Source: Helicoverpa zea (Eukaryota > Arthropoda > Insecta > Lepidoptera > Noctuidae). Taken from it: DNA of 64,000 nucleotides. The position numbers and the translations under genes were made by a program. The notes beneath the pieces are model-generated. The model saw nothing but the letters and a program-made list of their open reading frames with translations, made no database searches and was not told the origin of the DNA. The DNA lies in assembly GCF_022581195.2 (NCBI RefSeq), contig NC_061455.1, positions 2,600,120 to 2,664,119 of the forward strand, given 5' to 3'. Every line of letters starts with the position of its first letter. Position 1 is the first letter of the stretch. Shown one piece after another: positions 34,943 through 48,997 of the stretch.

Positions 34943-36173
34943 GTTTGTAAGTATTTTGTAGTTCTAAAATCACTATATTCAAACACACTAATACAATTAA
35001 GATACACTACAGTTTGTTTTACAGTTGTACCTAAAGTTTGTTATTTTTAAGTCTCCATTTATTTTAGTTTAGTTTTAAGATTATCTATTATTCTCTTTAG
35101 TATGCGGTGTTTACCTTTAGGTAATGTTTGTATTGTAATAGATTATTTTTAATTACTGTTATTGCATGCTTTGTTACATCAAAACATTGTTGGTAGACCT
35201 AATAAAAAACAGTTAAACACAAACACAAATTGACACAGGCCGGCAATAATTATACATCTCCTAACTAAAAAAAGTCCAATTTAATTTTCAAAGCACATCA
35301 AAATTACTAATCGATACTTCGAACTAGGTAAACCATAATTCACAACCGGAGATAGGAATGCACTTACCTACAAACAGCATAGTGCAACAGTACTACAGAA
35401 CATCTATATTTAGCTGAATGTCTGATGTTCAGGGCGGAAACGAGTGCAGTCAGGAAAATAAACTAGTCTGCAGTGTGGCGGGGAGACGTCAGATTGCAAT
35501 CATGGTGATTGAACTTTTTATAGGCTTTTTATTGAAACTAGCACCTAATCTAGTAGTTTTTGTGAAGTTAGAAAATTCTACAGGTACCTGATGGCAGAAA
35601 AGTTCACACAAATTCATAGTTGAATCAATAATATCAATATCAATAGTCAAAGCTCTTTAATATGTGTTCATAGGTTACAAAGGTGTAGGTACGTACATAT
35701 TATTAAGTCTCACAAGCCCTGCACGTAGACCGCACAGAAATATCTAAGAGTGTAACAATTATATTTGTAGTTTCCAAAAAATATTAATGGTTTTCATGTT
35801 ATAAACACTGTGTTTGAAACTAATTAATTTAATGGAATTGTTGATTTTTTTCCAAAATAATATTTTTTTCTAAGTTACCTACGAAAAAACCAGAAGTTAA
35901 TGGTAGGATTCAGATTTACAAAAAATACCCTAACAATAACTCTAAGAAACTTGTTTACACACGTACTCGTGTCACAGTTTTGCATACTTACAGAAAACAA
36001 CCAATCAAAGTTAGGGGCACAAATGTCTGTACTTCACCCGAATTTCCCATTCTCTCCCTTGCAAGGGCCGGCCTGGCCTTGTTTTCTAGTCTAGTAAATT
36101 GTTTCGTGTCCCTGATACGTAGGGAAACACGTACAAGTTATAGACAGAAGTGTCACTATATAAAACAAAAATA

Positions 36174-36318
36174 CCGTCTTACCACAAAAACTTTTTAACG
36201 TCAGTTTAAGACTTGTCTAAAAAAATGTCAAATTATGACGTTGACATATGGTTCATTTTGGAGCCACATTTTTTTTAGACAAGTGCAAAACATTGGTTAA
36301 AGTTTTTGTAGTAAGGCC
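36174..36318 (-). mobile_element. Approximately 145-bp TIR MITE, copy 2
   Basis: Inverted copy of the element at 4147, with the same outer and inner inverted repeats and a few base differences. It lies in the 42-kb intron. Confidence 0.88.
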
Positions 36319-38346
36319 ATTTAAGTCCTTCTTTCAGTATTCTGTAACTTCTGTATATAATTTCTTTATGTTTCCCTCGTATCAGGGACACTAAACTATT
36401 AAGGGTATATATGTATATCCTTAATTGTTTCCTTAATAATCCCTGTTACTCATTTCGCTAATATTCTCGTAAAATAAATTTCTTTCGTCTGTCATAATAA
36501 AAAATATACCTATGAATGCTTATGAAAAAGGAGGAAAACGTGCACTCAAAAATACAACTTTCTTTCACCCCCAAAATACTTAAGTTTATTTTCGATGCAA
36601 AATTCTTTTCAAAATATACTTCACACTTCACTTTAATCAGTACTTCAGTCACCTATTTACCAACTTTCCCCCAAATAAACCTTCTGCAGCGCCCAGTTAC
36701 AACACAACACACAAACTTGGCATTATGAGTTAGGTTAGTAATTTCCCCTGGCGGAAAGTTTTCATTTGGAATTGGCGCGTTTGTTACAGGCCAGGCTTCA
36801 GGTGAGGTACCCACAAATTGTATTGATGAAATAAATAATTGATTTGTGTTTGTTCGTAGTTTGCTAGAAGTAAAGAGCTAACTTTGGAGGGTATGGATGT
36901 TAAGTGATTGTTAGGTTATATTTTTGTTAGTAGATAATCAATTGGAAAATTCTGATGTGTAGTAGGTACTAATAGATATGTAGACTGCTAATAATATTGA
37001 CACAAATGTTACATAACAAGCTAAATATCGTAGTAATATGAGGAGGAAAACGCTCATATCACAAACCCTGAGGTTAAAAATCAAAAACCATTTCACTACA
37101 ATAAAGAACTGCAGAGTAATTTCTAAAAAGTTTTAATTTAATTTACTACCAATTGCAACTAACGTCTAAGAGTTGCTACTCCCTAATATGAAAAACTTTT
37201 GAAGAACTTTCTTCCTAAGGCATGCTCACAAAGGAAACTATGCAACAACATATCATATTTAGGTCCCCAGAGACTGTCCATCCTTACCTGCAGTTTCCAA
37301 GTTATTACACCACTTTATAAGGCTCTAACTTGGCTTAACTTGATATCCAGCTTAAAGCTTATAGTTTACAGTATTAAGGCGAAGTGCGAACCTAAGTTAT
37401 TGTCTTTGAAATTTTAGATGCTTTGAACTATGACGATAAGTTATTAATTACGAAGATATTGGATACTTAAAGTTCCGGGCGGTGGGTGAGGTTGCGTTAT
37501 AATTTTGTATTAAGTAAGATGGGGTAAGCTGTAAAGGAGCTCTGATTAAGTAACAGTGATTGACGATACATAATCATAGAGAATTGCAGCTTAACAACAA
37601 AAAAATACTTCTCGAGGACAGTTTTTGAGATATTGTATTGTATTTTTCTAATAGTAGACAAACCAAATTGATGTAGTTAAAAAAATCAAGAAATCGCCCA
37701 TCTCTGTATGGTAAGGGGCTTTTTTCATGGCGTGATCTAAAATACTTATGATAAAAGTTTAAAATGTTTAATAATCGGGACTAGACTGAAGGGTTAACAA
37801 GATTTAGAAGGGGCTTAGCAAGATTTTTGGGATAAAGAGTAAATAATGTTGTATTAGAGTGGCTTGTGGCTATGTAGGTAGATACATTGAGCATTTGTGG
37901 TTAAAGTTCGATACTACATATGTATAAAGGTACAATACCTTTTTACTATATATGAATAGTTACAAGAAATTATATTCCAAAGCCCAATAAATCAAATATC
38001 GGTATCACCATGTCTCAGATCTTAGACACAATGGCAGCAACACTCGATGACAAGCAGAAGATTCATGTACGAATTGACAGTTTAATTGATACGTGAACTT
38101 TCAACGAGCACTCGGGTGCTAAATCAACTGCACTTTGCAATTGTAGTAATAAATTATGGTAATAGACTAGTGGTCGTTAGTGTTTGTGCTGTGTATGAGT
38201 TTCTTAGTTCGATTGATAGGCCATGCAATGTACTAATAAAATAGAAGTTTCCTAATAAGTCTATAAGTTTGCACATTAAGGAGTTACGATGAATAAGTCA
38301 GCAGAAGTGTTACAGATCTGTGACTGAAATCGAATGAAATAATGAA

Positions 38347-38499
38347 TCTATCTATCTATATAAATAAAAATGAATTGTTGTTCGTTAGTCTGATTAAAAC
38401 TCGAGAACGGCTGGGCCGATTGAGCTGATTTTGGTTTTAAAATGTTGGTAGAGGTCCAGGGGAGGGTTTAAAAGATACGAAGTTCGCGGGGTCAGCTAG
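38347..38499 (+). mobile_element. Short Helitron-like repeat (TC…CTAG)
   Basis: It starts TCTATCTATCTATATA and ends CAGCTAG before T. It carries gaacggctgggccgatt and gaggtccaggg, which occur in a very common lepidopteran repeat. The Helitron assignment rests on the ends and on memory of that repeat. Confidence 0.5.
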
Positions 38500-40953
38500 T
38501 AAGTAGATACTAAAATAATCGAGTAAAATCTTTCGGGAACAGGAAACGCTATACCAACTCAGCAATTTTATATTTTGTACAGTAACATTTCATTCTGCCG
38601 CCGTTTCACTTCAAAACTTGGGAAAAATCAGGTCGAAAATCGTTTTAAAACGATAAAGGAGCATCAAATTTCGCTGAAAATATAGTTCAAATTGTTATTT
38701 TTATTCGATATTCTGGCAGAAAGCGGCGCTCAAGCTATATAATAAAGCGGGTCATTCACGGTGCTTTTCGTTGCACTTTATGTTTTTCACGACAAAGTCG
38801 TAAAGTCGTCGGGGTAGCGAACTTTTGTAAAGCTAAAAACGAGGTCAATTACGAAACGTGGAGAGAATGAAAGGTACGTACCTTTTATTAAAGGTATTGT
38901 TTACTTAAATTATAAAAATCGAATAAAAAGCATCTCGATTTCGTTGAAAATTCGCTGCAAATTAAATTTCAACATTCATTACGAGACAAAAAGAAAATAA
39001 CGAATGTCATTGTCACGTAGTTCTCATCTGACTGGAATTTAAAATAGGCTTTTCGTAGCAGGTAAACTCACACAGGCCTTTATTAATCTTATCTTTACGA
39101 AAAACCTGCGTTTTACGGTTTAATGACATTGCGTTTATTACTTAATCTAATTATAGAAACAAAACACACCATCATTATTTTTGTTATAGTCTTTACTCAT
39201 TCTAGACGATACGCCTTGACTAAAATATATATATTTTTTAATTCCCTAGCCTAGCGATTCTCTATACGCCCCATTTATACTTGTTTACGACTAACAATAA
39301 CAACAAACACACGACCAAAAATCGTCTAATGAACAGCAAGTTTTACAGACGCGACACAACAAACTTTTTAAAGTTCATCCCAGTCGCATGGTCCATTAGT
39401 TCGGCCCGGTTTTTTCCGACCCTCCAACTTTCGGGGGCAGTGTCTCCATCAAAAAACTTCGGTACCCGTCAAAAATAAACAAGGGATCGGCCGAGTTTTT
39501 CTCAGTGATTATTTCCACGTGAAATATCACACGCTTAACTTGCGGATAAGTGATTATAAACCGGACGAGGTGACCCGGGTAAACCCGGATCGTGCATCTT
39601 TTTTTAATGTTAAAAGTGTACGTACAGATGAATTCACATTTGGGACAGTGTCTATAATTATTTTTGGCTTGGTAATGAGGTAAAATTTTTGGAAAATGAT
39701 GTAAGCACCTACGTGTCTGAGTAATACAAAGCTCAGTAAATGTAATGTAGGCAAATAAATACGAGGAAAAAAATATTTAAAAAATATGTTCTCTAAACTT
39801 AAGTAAAGTTGCTTAAGGGCTTCTTATTCATAAGTACCTAATAACTGTAATAATTTTCAATTACTCTTCATCAAATAAATTATCGAAAAAGTATGATTTA
39901 CTTTTCATCGTCGATATATTTTTCATTAACAGACATATCGTCGCACACAGAAGAACCAAACGAAGCATTATAATAATGAACTATTCTAAACAAATATCAC
40001 TACAAAAACATACCAAAACAAATTAAAATCCCAATACAACACAACACAAATTAACTAAACGAAACTAAGCTGGCTGCACACGAAGCAGATTTTATTGAAA
40101 ACATCTCCATTGAAGAGAAATCGCGCGGATACCTTCAGAGCTTTGTAAGTTCGCTCTCTAATATCCATGATCGAGACCGCTGAAGATATTGCTGGCCAGA
40201 CGACAGCACTGTTTGGCTTTCTACGGGGTAAGGCTGTTTGCATACCCGGTTGCTGTATTGTTGTTATGTAAAGCGGGCAGAGAGTAGCGCGATAGTTGTT
40301 TGCAATAAATACTTTATTGTGTTTTTTTTTTAAGCTATATACCAATGGTGTGCTTGACATTAATTACGTATTGTACAGTTACTATGATCATTATTGCAAT
40401 AGGGTAAAAGTGTATCATTTCCTGTAGGTTTAAATGTATTAGAGAAGTTAAGTGTTAGTGAAGGCATATTTTCCTATCCTAAATACAAAGTTTTTTAAAC
40501 ATTTTCTGCAAATTTATACCTTATTTACTACGAATTCAAAACAATAAATACACAAATATTTTTCAAAACACCTCTTACTAACGACAAACGAATAGAACAC
40601 GTCCTTACAATAACCCTCAACAAACACAAAAAAAACTACCTCGCCTACAACGAGCCTACACCATCCGTATTCTAAAAATTCCCCACCGTACCGTCTGACG
40701 TACGGTCAGTACAAAAGGCGAACACGGTTGGTAGCGTCTGCAATGTTTGTAAAGCTTCGGCGAACTAGAAGTGCAATATGAGCTCGGTTGTATTGTAACC
40801 GGCGATGCTGAGCCTAAAACAAGACGTTTGGTGCACGATCGGTGCGCTTGCTATGCAAATTTTACCCACTGTCTTATAGGTCTAGTATTGGTTTTGATGT
40901 ATGTTGTAGTTGTGTTACTCTTATTGAACTAATATTCTTTAGACTTATTTTTA

Positions 40954-41219
40954 GGGTCGCCGTACCCAAAGGGTAAAACGGGACTACTGTCCCGATGGTC
41001 GGTCACAAGTCTGTCTGTATCTCATTAACCGTAATAAAGAGATGGTTTAAATTTTCACAGATCAAGTGTTTCTGTTGCAGCTGTAACAACACTGAAAATA
41101 AGAGTAAGATAAAATTTTAGGGAGCTCCCATACGACAAACGGATTTTATTTGGTCGTTTTATGGATACCTATGTACCCTTCATGCGTTAGTCCGACTCGC
41201 ACTTGGTAGGTTTTTTTTT
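40954..41219 (+). mobile_element. Dispersed lepidopteran repeat (ends gactcgcacttgg)
   Basis: gggtcgccgtacccaaagggtaaaac, atctcattaaccgtaata, gaaattttcacagat-like text, gagctcccatacgacaaac and gtccgactcgcacttgg with a T-run are the successive landmarks of a very common moth and butterfly repeat. No ORF. Confidence 0.65.
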
Positions 41220-41602
41220 CAAAAGATGATGATTACTGGTTTGTAACACAAATTAGTGTGAAGCGCCTTATAGAAAATTCATAGCATACAGACGTGACAT
41301 TGTGCTTAAATTCTAGTTTGTAGGTCGAGAAATATGGGCCTATTCAGACATAACATGCTATATTTAGCTTAAACAAGCCTATTATATTCCATTTAGACCC
41401 GAATCAGGGACGCCTACAAGAATATTACCAAGCCAGCATATCTATAATTCAGCCTACACGGCAAACTTGAAAAGAAAAACATTCTAGAGGGATGTATTCA
41501 GCCTATATGCTTGACTTAACTTGAATATAGTCGAGAGCTCACCTTACATACAAGTATATACAGAGAAAAATTACTCTCAACTTGTTATTAAGGACCACGG
41601 AG

Positions 41603-41818
41603 AACAAAATGACTAGCGGAGGTGCCATAACAGAAAATCGTCTAAGAAAGTAGCGCGCCAAAATGCTGGAGTGCGGGGGACGAAGAACTTTACTGTCTCC
41701 GCCCTTACACGCCTTCTTTGGTCCCGGCCATTTTTTGTCATACCAAAAATTATTGACAGATGTCCCAAAGGACCCGAACGCCTCGTTAGTTCACTCGTAA
41801 CAGATCGTTTTGGTCATA
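41603..41818. repeat. Dispersed 215-bp block, copy A
   Basis: It aligns along its length with 60213-60425, sharing gactagcggaggtgcc, tctaagaaagtagcgcgc, acacgccttctttgg and ttgacagatgtc. No TIR or tail was seen. In the first 45 bp the differences fall mostly at third codon positions, but both copies then hit the same TAG. Confidence 0.8.
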
Positions 41819-42347
41819 GTCATAGGTCTAGAGTGTAGAAGAACCTGTATATGGCATCTCCGCTCATATTTCCATACTTCGTGTTATGGACGGATAATTT
41901 TTACGTGGAATATAAGTCGTCGAGTGTCAAAAGACCCCGGAACGTGGGAGTCGTCAATTGATGAAAACGTCAAAAGAATTTCACAAAGCGAAAAGTTGAT
42001 AATGTACGACAGAAATGAGGTGCAAATTACGTATGAGGGAGTATAAGTTTACGACTGTTTTTCTCTGATGGATATATCTTTAATTGGAATGTTGGGTATC
42101 ATTGGACACCATAGTTTTTCAGATGATCCTGTCGAGTGGATAAAACCCTCAATTGTCATCAGCGGGGGCAATACTAGAACTACAGAATTGTGAACATACC
42201 TTGTACTTGATAATTCTTTCAAATAAGAAAAAAAAAACTTAATTTCCATACCACAAATAATAAATTTATAAGTACATCCATCCTCCTTCATCCTTATGAA
42301 GCACATCCAAACCTACATAAATATTCACCAAGATATAGAATACTTTG

Positions 42348-42731
42348 TAAAAGTCGTGGTGGCCTAGTGGGTAAAAGACCAACCTCTCAAGTATGAGGGC
42401 GCGGGTTCGATCCCAGGTCAGGCAAGTACCAATGCAACTTTTCTAAGTTTGTATGTACTTTCTAAGTATATCTTAGACACCATTGACTGTGTTTCGGATG
42501 GCACGTTAAACTGTAGGTCCCGGCTGTCATTAAACATCCTTGGCAGTCGTTACGGGTAGTCAGAAGCCAGTAAGTCTGACACCAGTCTAACCAAGGGGTA
42601 TCGGGTTGCCCGGGTAACTGGGTTGAGGAGGTCAGATAGGCAGTCGCTTCTTGTAAAGCACTGGTACTCAGCTGAATCCGGTTAGACTGGAAGCCGACCC
42701 CAACAGGATTGGGAAAGGCTCGGAGGAGGAT
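42348..42731 (+). mobile_element. SINE, full length, HaSE1-like
   Basis: The same head, body and tail as the 13-kb copies. The 16-bp target duplication gatatagaatactttg is at 42332-42347 and 42732-42747. Closely similar to the other copies, so recently active. Confidence 0.93.
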
Positions 42732-43962
42732 GATATAGAATACTTTGGGAACAGAAATGTGCTTAAGTTTTATTCTGATCTTTCTAGAATTTATGATTAC
42801 TCGTTACTCCCAACATTTTCTATATCGAATCGAGACGTCTCGAGCAAACCCGTAACTCCTCCATATTCGCTTATCGATACATATAATTCCATAGAACCAT
42901 CTCGGTATCTATTACTATTGTACGAAAACTCGTTGCAAACCGATATACCACGATTTCAATTCGCCGATACGTGAAGCGAATGCAATGGTAGCGTTACACA
43001 GACATTTCTCTATTATAACATCACGTCTAACTCTCAAGACCTCCCCTGCCGTTTCGTTTTCTAAGAAACCGTGTAGAAATTCAAGAGCTACTGCAATATA
43101 CAGGGGTCTTGGGTAGCTGGTTAGAGGAGGTTACCTCAACCCGTGTTAGGATAATAATGGCTAGTATTCAAGAGAAGTTCCTTTCGCGAAGTTCCCTCGC
43201 AGCGTAATATCAACTAGTTGTGAAGACTTAACTCATTAGAATAGAGACTGCGTCATAAACTTTGTGGGGGAGTAAATATACTGGATGTGGCACAGTTTCA
43301 GATTTAAATTGAGGTTGGCATTGTTCTTACTTTATATTTCAATTTTCTGTATGAGTTTGTGTTCTATTTTAACTTGTAATTTACAAACTGGGATGCAGTT
43401 GAAGTCTGACTGGCCTTTGTATTTTGCGTTGATTTTAACGAGAATTTAATTTTGTTTGTTATAGCAACAAAATAAATGTCACCAAGGGCATTTCGTCTGC
43501 ATACCCTCTGAGATTCTTTCAACTGACATCAAAAACTACAGAAGCTAATTTATACCGGTTTAAAATTAAACTATAATATCAGAAAATTTTCATTCAAAAT
43601 TCCTTATTCGTTTCTACGAATCCGCTTCATATAAAACTTCTTGGAGCTCTATTCCGCCACGTTCCCCATTACACAGAAGTTTCGTAAGTGGCATTTGATT
43701 TAGGGTACAAGTCACACTTATAGGATATTCCAGGAAAACTTTGGCTGGAACATTTTGAATGCTCATTTCGCCTTACTAGAGGATACCTTGGAGAAAGATG
43801 AGCTAGTTAACGTTGTATAATCTCCGGGTGAGAATGGAGATGTGCATTTTGATGTAGATGTATGCAAGGATTATTATATGAAGAGTTTGGTTGTTCTGTT
43901 GTTCTTGTTGGGCATTGTTGGGGCTATTTGATTATTGTGAAAGACAATATGCCTGAAAAGTA

Positions 43963-44722
43963 TATATGTTACCGGCCGAACCCGATTTTAGGACAAACCA
44001 GTTTTGCCTAGGCTCAACTAGTTCTTCCTATAGGCGTTAGGATTAACTAGTATAGCCTAGTCCAAACTAATTTGTCCTAAGCCCGATAGGACGGACCAGT
44101 TTAGGCTAGGCAAAACTAGTTGATCCTGATATCAATACGCACACTCTAGGATAAACTGGTATGGCCTAGTCTAAACAACATGTTCATGCGGGAATGCTCC
44201 GAACGTCCCACGCCGCTCGCTCCCCGTTCGTCATTTGTCGCGTGGTTTTAAACGCATTTAGCGTCTAGTTGCTAGCCGTGCATAACGTACACGCCCCGAG
44301 CGCCTCGCGCCTAATAACGTATTTAGTTGATTTAAAAAAATACTTACCTATTATTTGTTAGTTTGCTACATATATGTAGTATGATTGTTCGTATTATCAA
44401 TTTATCCATAACGACGAATCATTATAGTTTAATAAAGATGATTATTTTTCTAAACACGGAGTAGTTTATTTAGTTCATCTATTTATTTACACTTTTAGAT
44501 ATGTATATGTTTTGACTAGGCTATACCAGTTTATCCTAGAGTGTGCGTACTTATATCAGGATCAACTAGTTTTGCCTAGCCTAAACTGGTCCGTCCTATC
44601 GGGCTTAGGACAAATTAGTTTGGACTAGGCTCTACTAGTTAATCCTAACGCCTATAGGAAGAACTAGTTGAGCCTAGGCAAAACTGGTTTGTCCTAAAAT
44701 CGGGTTCGGCCGGTAACATATA
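43963..44722. mobile_element. Foldback transposon with 215-bp arms built of subterminal repeats
   Basis: The arms 43963-44177 and 44509-44722 are long imperfect inverted repeats starting tatatgttaccggccgaacc. Within each arm a 25-nt degenerate unit, roughly taggac(a)aaac(c/t)agtnttgcctag, recurs at 43989, 44038, 44087 and 44147 (spacings 49, 49, 60). The 330-bp centre is GC-rich at first and then AT-rich with aataaag; no ORF was recognised. The subterminal repeats could be transposase-binding sites. Confidence 0.9.
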
Positions 44723-46530
44723 CATAGCTTTAGATGAGGTGAAGCACCCTGACTGACTCCTGCTAGTCGTAATGTAATCCATTAGAAATCCGGATAAATG
44801 TTTGTCATTACACAAGTTCAAAATTTTGTTCTAAACGTAAAGTAATGCATCAAACTATTCTTCAAAGCTGAAGTGCATTCGAACAAAAGTTTCTTTCAGA
44901 GTAAAGTCAGACTAGCTAGAAAAAATACTTTATCCTACTACTACCAAATAGTAAAGGATGTCTCAAAAAGATTATGAAAGAACTTGCTTTGTAGCAGGTG
45001 AGTTAAAAGTTAAAACTCATTATTTTAAAACGTCTTCATCACGGTTGAAATAAAAACAAAATGGCGGACGAGGAAAGTAGACAATAGTTTGTCGTGACCT
45101 TTTCGAACTGCATGCATCAGTTTCCATTTTTAACAAGGTTTTCAAACAAATGTGGGTTTTCTTCTTGTTATGATTTTTTGGTTCAAATCACATGAGTGGA
45201 GGAAGGCAGGCAGGTTGTGAAGAATACGAGTGTGTTTTGTTTCGTCTGGCCTTTTCATTTAAAGAGTAAAAAGTTCCGTCTTTTATAGTTTTTTTTCTGT
45301 TTCTGAAAAGATCAAATTATGTTTTGTATGCGATCCTTATAAAAGTTGCATGGTTTGGGGCCTGTTACCAGCTGGCATTGTGCAGATTTTTTTAATGATT
45401 TTGTTTGTAATTATGATGAGTCCTAAGTTTAATCCCCTTCAAATTCTTGAAGGACAATCCTACTAATAAAAACTGGAATAACCTCTTCTGGATGAAATAT
45501 CAGGTCTTTTTAGAGATAGTGTATCAAATTCGCATCACATACAATCACACACGCCACACAAGACGGCCTCCGTCACTACAGTTTCAACGCAAACCGACAT
45601 GCATTCCAGTGCAATACTACACGGTAACTACAAGGCTGTGAGAGCCGCTACGGATCATTATAGGGAATAGTCTATCATGATAGATTTTCTGAAAACTAGC
45701 CTATAAGATCGGATTTAGGACGACTTTAATTCAGGAGTAGGAACGTAATCAAGATAAAAAACATTGTTAGTAATTCATTGGAGCATTATCACTTAAAAAT
45801 AAAGATTTATTTGGACAATCTTATCCAGATTCTCACTGCACGTTCAGAACCATATTGGGAATAAGAACAACTTACTAAGGAATACAGATGTATAAGAAAA
45901 CAAAACTACTTAAAGGAATTCTAGTCATCTCCCGAAGCGATATAAAAATTCCGTAAAGGATTTTCAGTTACAAGGATTCCAAGCAAATTAAAAATATAAT
46001 CCTCTGCTTCTAGATATCCTTTTACGTAATTACGAAATCCACCCACATTGCCAATACATCTGACCCGAGCATTAATTCCTATCTTAAATTCAGCCACGGC
46101 TTTAATGAAAAAATGTAATTATCCGTTTTTGTATACTCAGCAATATTGTGAATTAATTCTAACTCGATTAGGCAAACCCACTTAGGATTGGAGCTTAATT
46201 AAAAAAATCAATGTAGCAACGAACCGAACATTATGTTGGTTAAATAATGCTAGTGCGTGCATTATAATAATTAATACATATTTTGTTTTTTATTAGGAGG
46301 TGCTCAATGGATCCTTAAAATGTTTTAATGGCTTATTCAGATGTTTTTTCTGATTTCTTAAAAATACTTATTTCAGTCATAATTATTTTCAAACCGCTTC
46401 AAAATAATCCCATTCTATTCTGAAATTCCACATTTTCACCTCCGACCCCAAGCATAAAGCACTCGCTTCACCCTCTTCATTATTTCATACCATAAACCGT
46501 ATGAAGTTTCCAATGTGGCGGTATAATTCG
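44723..46530. other. Intron stretch without recognised genes
   Basis: AT-rich sequence; no repeat or exon recognised. Confidence 0.5.
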
Positions 46531-46650
46531 GTGCCGGAGCGGTGCATCGTCCGAACCGGTCCGGTCATTCCTTCCGGTACATTGTCTTATCCGGCCCACT
46601 AGGCTGGCCATCAATCATACACCGGCTAGGGAATGTGGCGGCCACACGTT
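46531..46650. promoter_or_regulatory. CCGG-rich block 1
   Basis: A GC-rich island in AT-rich intron with five CCGG sites. It shares tacattgtcttatccggcc (46578-46596) and looser flanks with 48765-48895. Function unknown. Confidence 0.4.
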
Positions 46651-48764
46651 GGGTATTTTCGAGTGGCAAAAATATCCAATTAATAAACACTGCAAATTGA
46701 GCTGTAACACTACAGTCATAAGATTCAATTTCGAATGAAGATTTCAACAGAATTATTCTCCTAAACTGACTTAATGCTACCGGTAAATTTGTAATATATG
46801 TGGCCCTAGCACAGCATTATTGATAATTCCTATGTATTGGATTCTCTATCGGTTCCGAAGATACATTACTGACATGTCGTAATATATTGCTGGCCTATGG
46901 CTACTAGGGCTTAGAGAGGTCGCTATTTATCCTTCATTGGGTGCAAATAGTCTTGACTGTGTTTGGTTGACATTGCCTTGTGGGTTGTAGGTACCTAGAG
47001 GCTGTATGTATAGGTGTGGGTCGCAATTACTCTGCTTGGGGCAAAGGGTTTGTCATGCTGCAGCCAGCCAGGCGGATATCTAACGGATCTATGCGTTCTG
47101 CTGATGACTGTCAGAGCACACAGGGGGGTGTCCGTAAATGACGTCTGTGTGCTAAACTGTGAAGCGGTTAATGTCCAATCTGGGACATGGAATTGTAGGG
47201 AGAGAACATGTCAAATCTTGGACGATTGTTGTCAAAATTATTACTTAAGTTTCAAAAGTATATTGTGGCCACATAATGCATTTTCGTCTAGAAAAATAAA
47301 TAAGAAAACTCATGAAAAATGTCATCATAATTTCAGAGAAAATTACATTTCATTTATTTATAAGTCCTCCCAATAAACATGGAATAAACAATGACCCAAA
47401 AAAGACCGAATACTAAATTAGAAAATAACAACATCGAATTGGGTTTTGATTATTTATAGAGTCAATGAATATCAGATACAGTTATTTCAGTAAGTCGGCG
47501 TAAGCGTTTCAAAATACATACATCCATTTGATTTGATATGTATTAAATTCCATTCATCAGTTTATTTATTTCTTTTGATGGTCAACATTATTGAATTATA
47601 CATTTTTATTAATATTGAGGTAATTGCATATACAAGCTAGACTGTCTCAAGTGGGGCTGCAAGATTTTTCGAAAGAGTTACCGCGGCCTTGGTACTAAAT
47701 GGCTTAAGAAGGAACATGATGTTCTTTAGTCAGTAAAAGTCTGACACGCCATATGCAAAAAATAATTTGATTATTTCTCATAAAAAAACTGTCTCAAGTG
47801 TCTTCAAATATATGGATATCATGGATATCTATATATACCCTTTCAACTGTAACAACAGTTTTGCGTCAGAAACAAGTCAAATACAATTCAAAATCCATCA
47901 ACTGTGTTCCGAATTCACCATGAAACAGCCTGTAGGTTATTTATTAACACCATTCCCCATAGTTTGTGTATTTGGTGTTGCCATCAATCATATCTCTTTT
48001 GGGTATTGTCACGATATTAGAGTGCGTCATCAATAACCAAATGTGTTTGCTTTGTGTGTTTTTTTGGGCTCAATAATTTGTATAACCTGTGGTAGTCTGT
48101 ATTTATTTGAAGGTTGAGTGGTAATACATGGCTTGCTGTTGTTATGGGCTTTGATAAAATAGTGGAGACTACTAGGTGTTTACGTAGTGAAATATTGAAA
48201 CTGATGCTTTACTGTCATTTAACAAAAAAGTTACGTTCCTCAAAAGTCCTAATTGCTGCCTCCTCTAAGGTTAATTGCAACTAGAAGATAAATAATGTAA
48301 TCATTGAGTAATTTTAGCAAGTAAATACATAGTAGAGGTTTGGGTGGCTGAATGTTCTTACTTTAAAATATAAAGAGAAGTAATGCAAAAATTTAATCTC
48401 ACACTCCAAAAATTTTGGCAGTCAGATATTGTTCTTACTTCCAACTTTTATTACGGGAGAAAGCTTTTGAAAATGCAATACTGTAGTAAGAAAATTGTAG
48501 ACGCTCGTTGCTACAAAAACTTCGCATATGTATGTAAAAAGCAGCAGCTCTTTTTGTTTAAAATATACTGAAAACTACGTATCTACTGCATCAGAATACT
48601 GTTTTATACCACAAAGAAGAATAACCGAAGCCAAAAACAGACTTACTAAAGTTAATGAAACCATCTTACGAGGGACAATCTTATGAGACAAATATAGTCT
48701 CCGAAACCACTTCATACCCGCATGGGTACATCAAGAAATCATTACAGATAAAGAAATAAAACCA

Positions 48765-48895
48765 GACCCGCACCGATCCGGTCACAATCAAGGAAATTGA
48801 AAGGTCGACCCGGGTAGCTGGGTCCACCTTTCCGCTACATTGTCTTATCCGGCCATGCATCATTTTGAGCCCACTTGGCCGGGTAACCAATACAT
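48765..48895. promoter_or_regulatory. CCGG-rich block 2
   Basis: It contains gatccggtcac, gacccgggtagctgggtcc, tacattgtcttatccggcc (48836-48854) and cacttggccgggtaac. The same 19-mer occurs in block 1 in the same orientation. Related, looser text occurs at 39540-39590 (gataag…cggacgaggtgacccgggtaaacccgga) and 54395-54490. Confidence 0.4.
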
Positions 48896-48997
48896 ATGTA
48901 CGGTGCGATTATTTTAATAAATCCGAGAGTGAATCTCGCTAGGGGTGCACACTCTAGGCACAGTTTAAATATATTATCTTGTAAACAGTCGTGAAGC

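Larger units (their letters stand above)
34947..40953. other. Intron stretch with few repeats
   Basis: It contains MITE copy 2 (36174-36318), a Helitron-like repeat (38347-38499) and a GC-rich patch at 39395-39595. tccaaaataatatttttttctaa near 35851 also occurs near 842. Short ORFs on both strands near 40.1-40.4 kb are not recognised. Confidence 0.5.

Noticed and set aside
40055..40360. 101-codon minus ORF and a short + strand frame at 40169 (starts MIETAEDIAGQ, donor-like gtaagg)
   Set aside because: Neither has a recognisable family or a convincing acceptor; the phase relation to CELF exons is not meaningful on the + strand.
47014..47376. 120-codon Cys-containing + strand ORF (starts from a non-ATG codon)
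   Set aside because: Cys spacing fits no family I know, the 3' half is low-complexity AT-rich translation, and no splice sites frame it.
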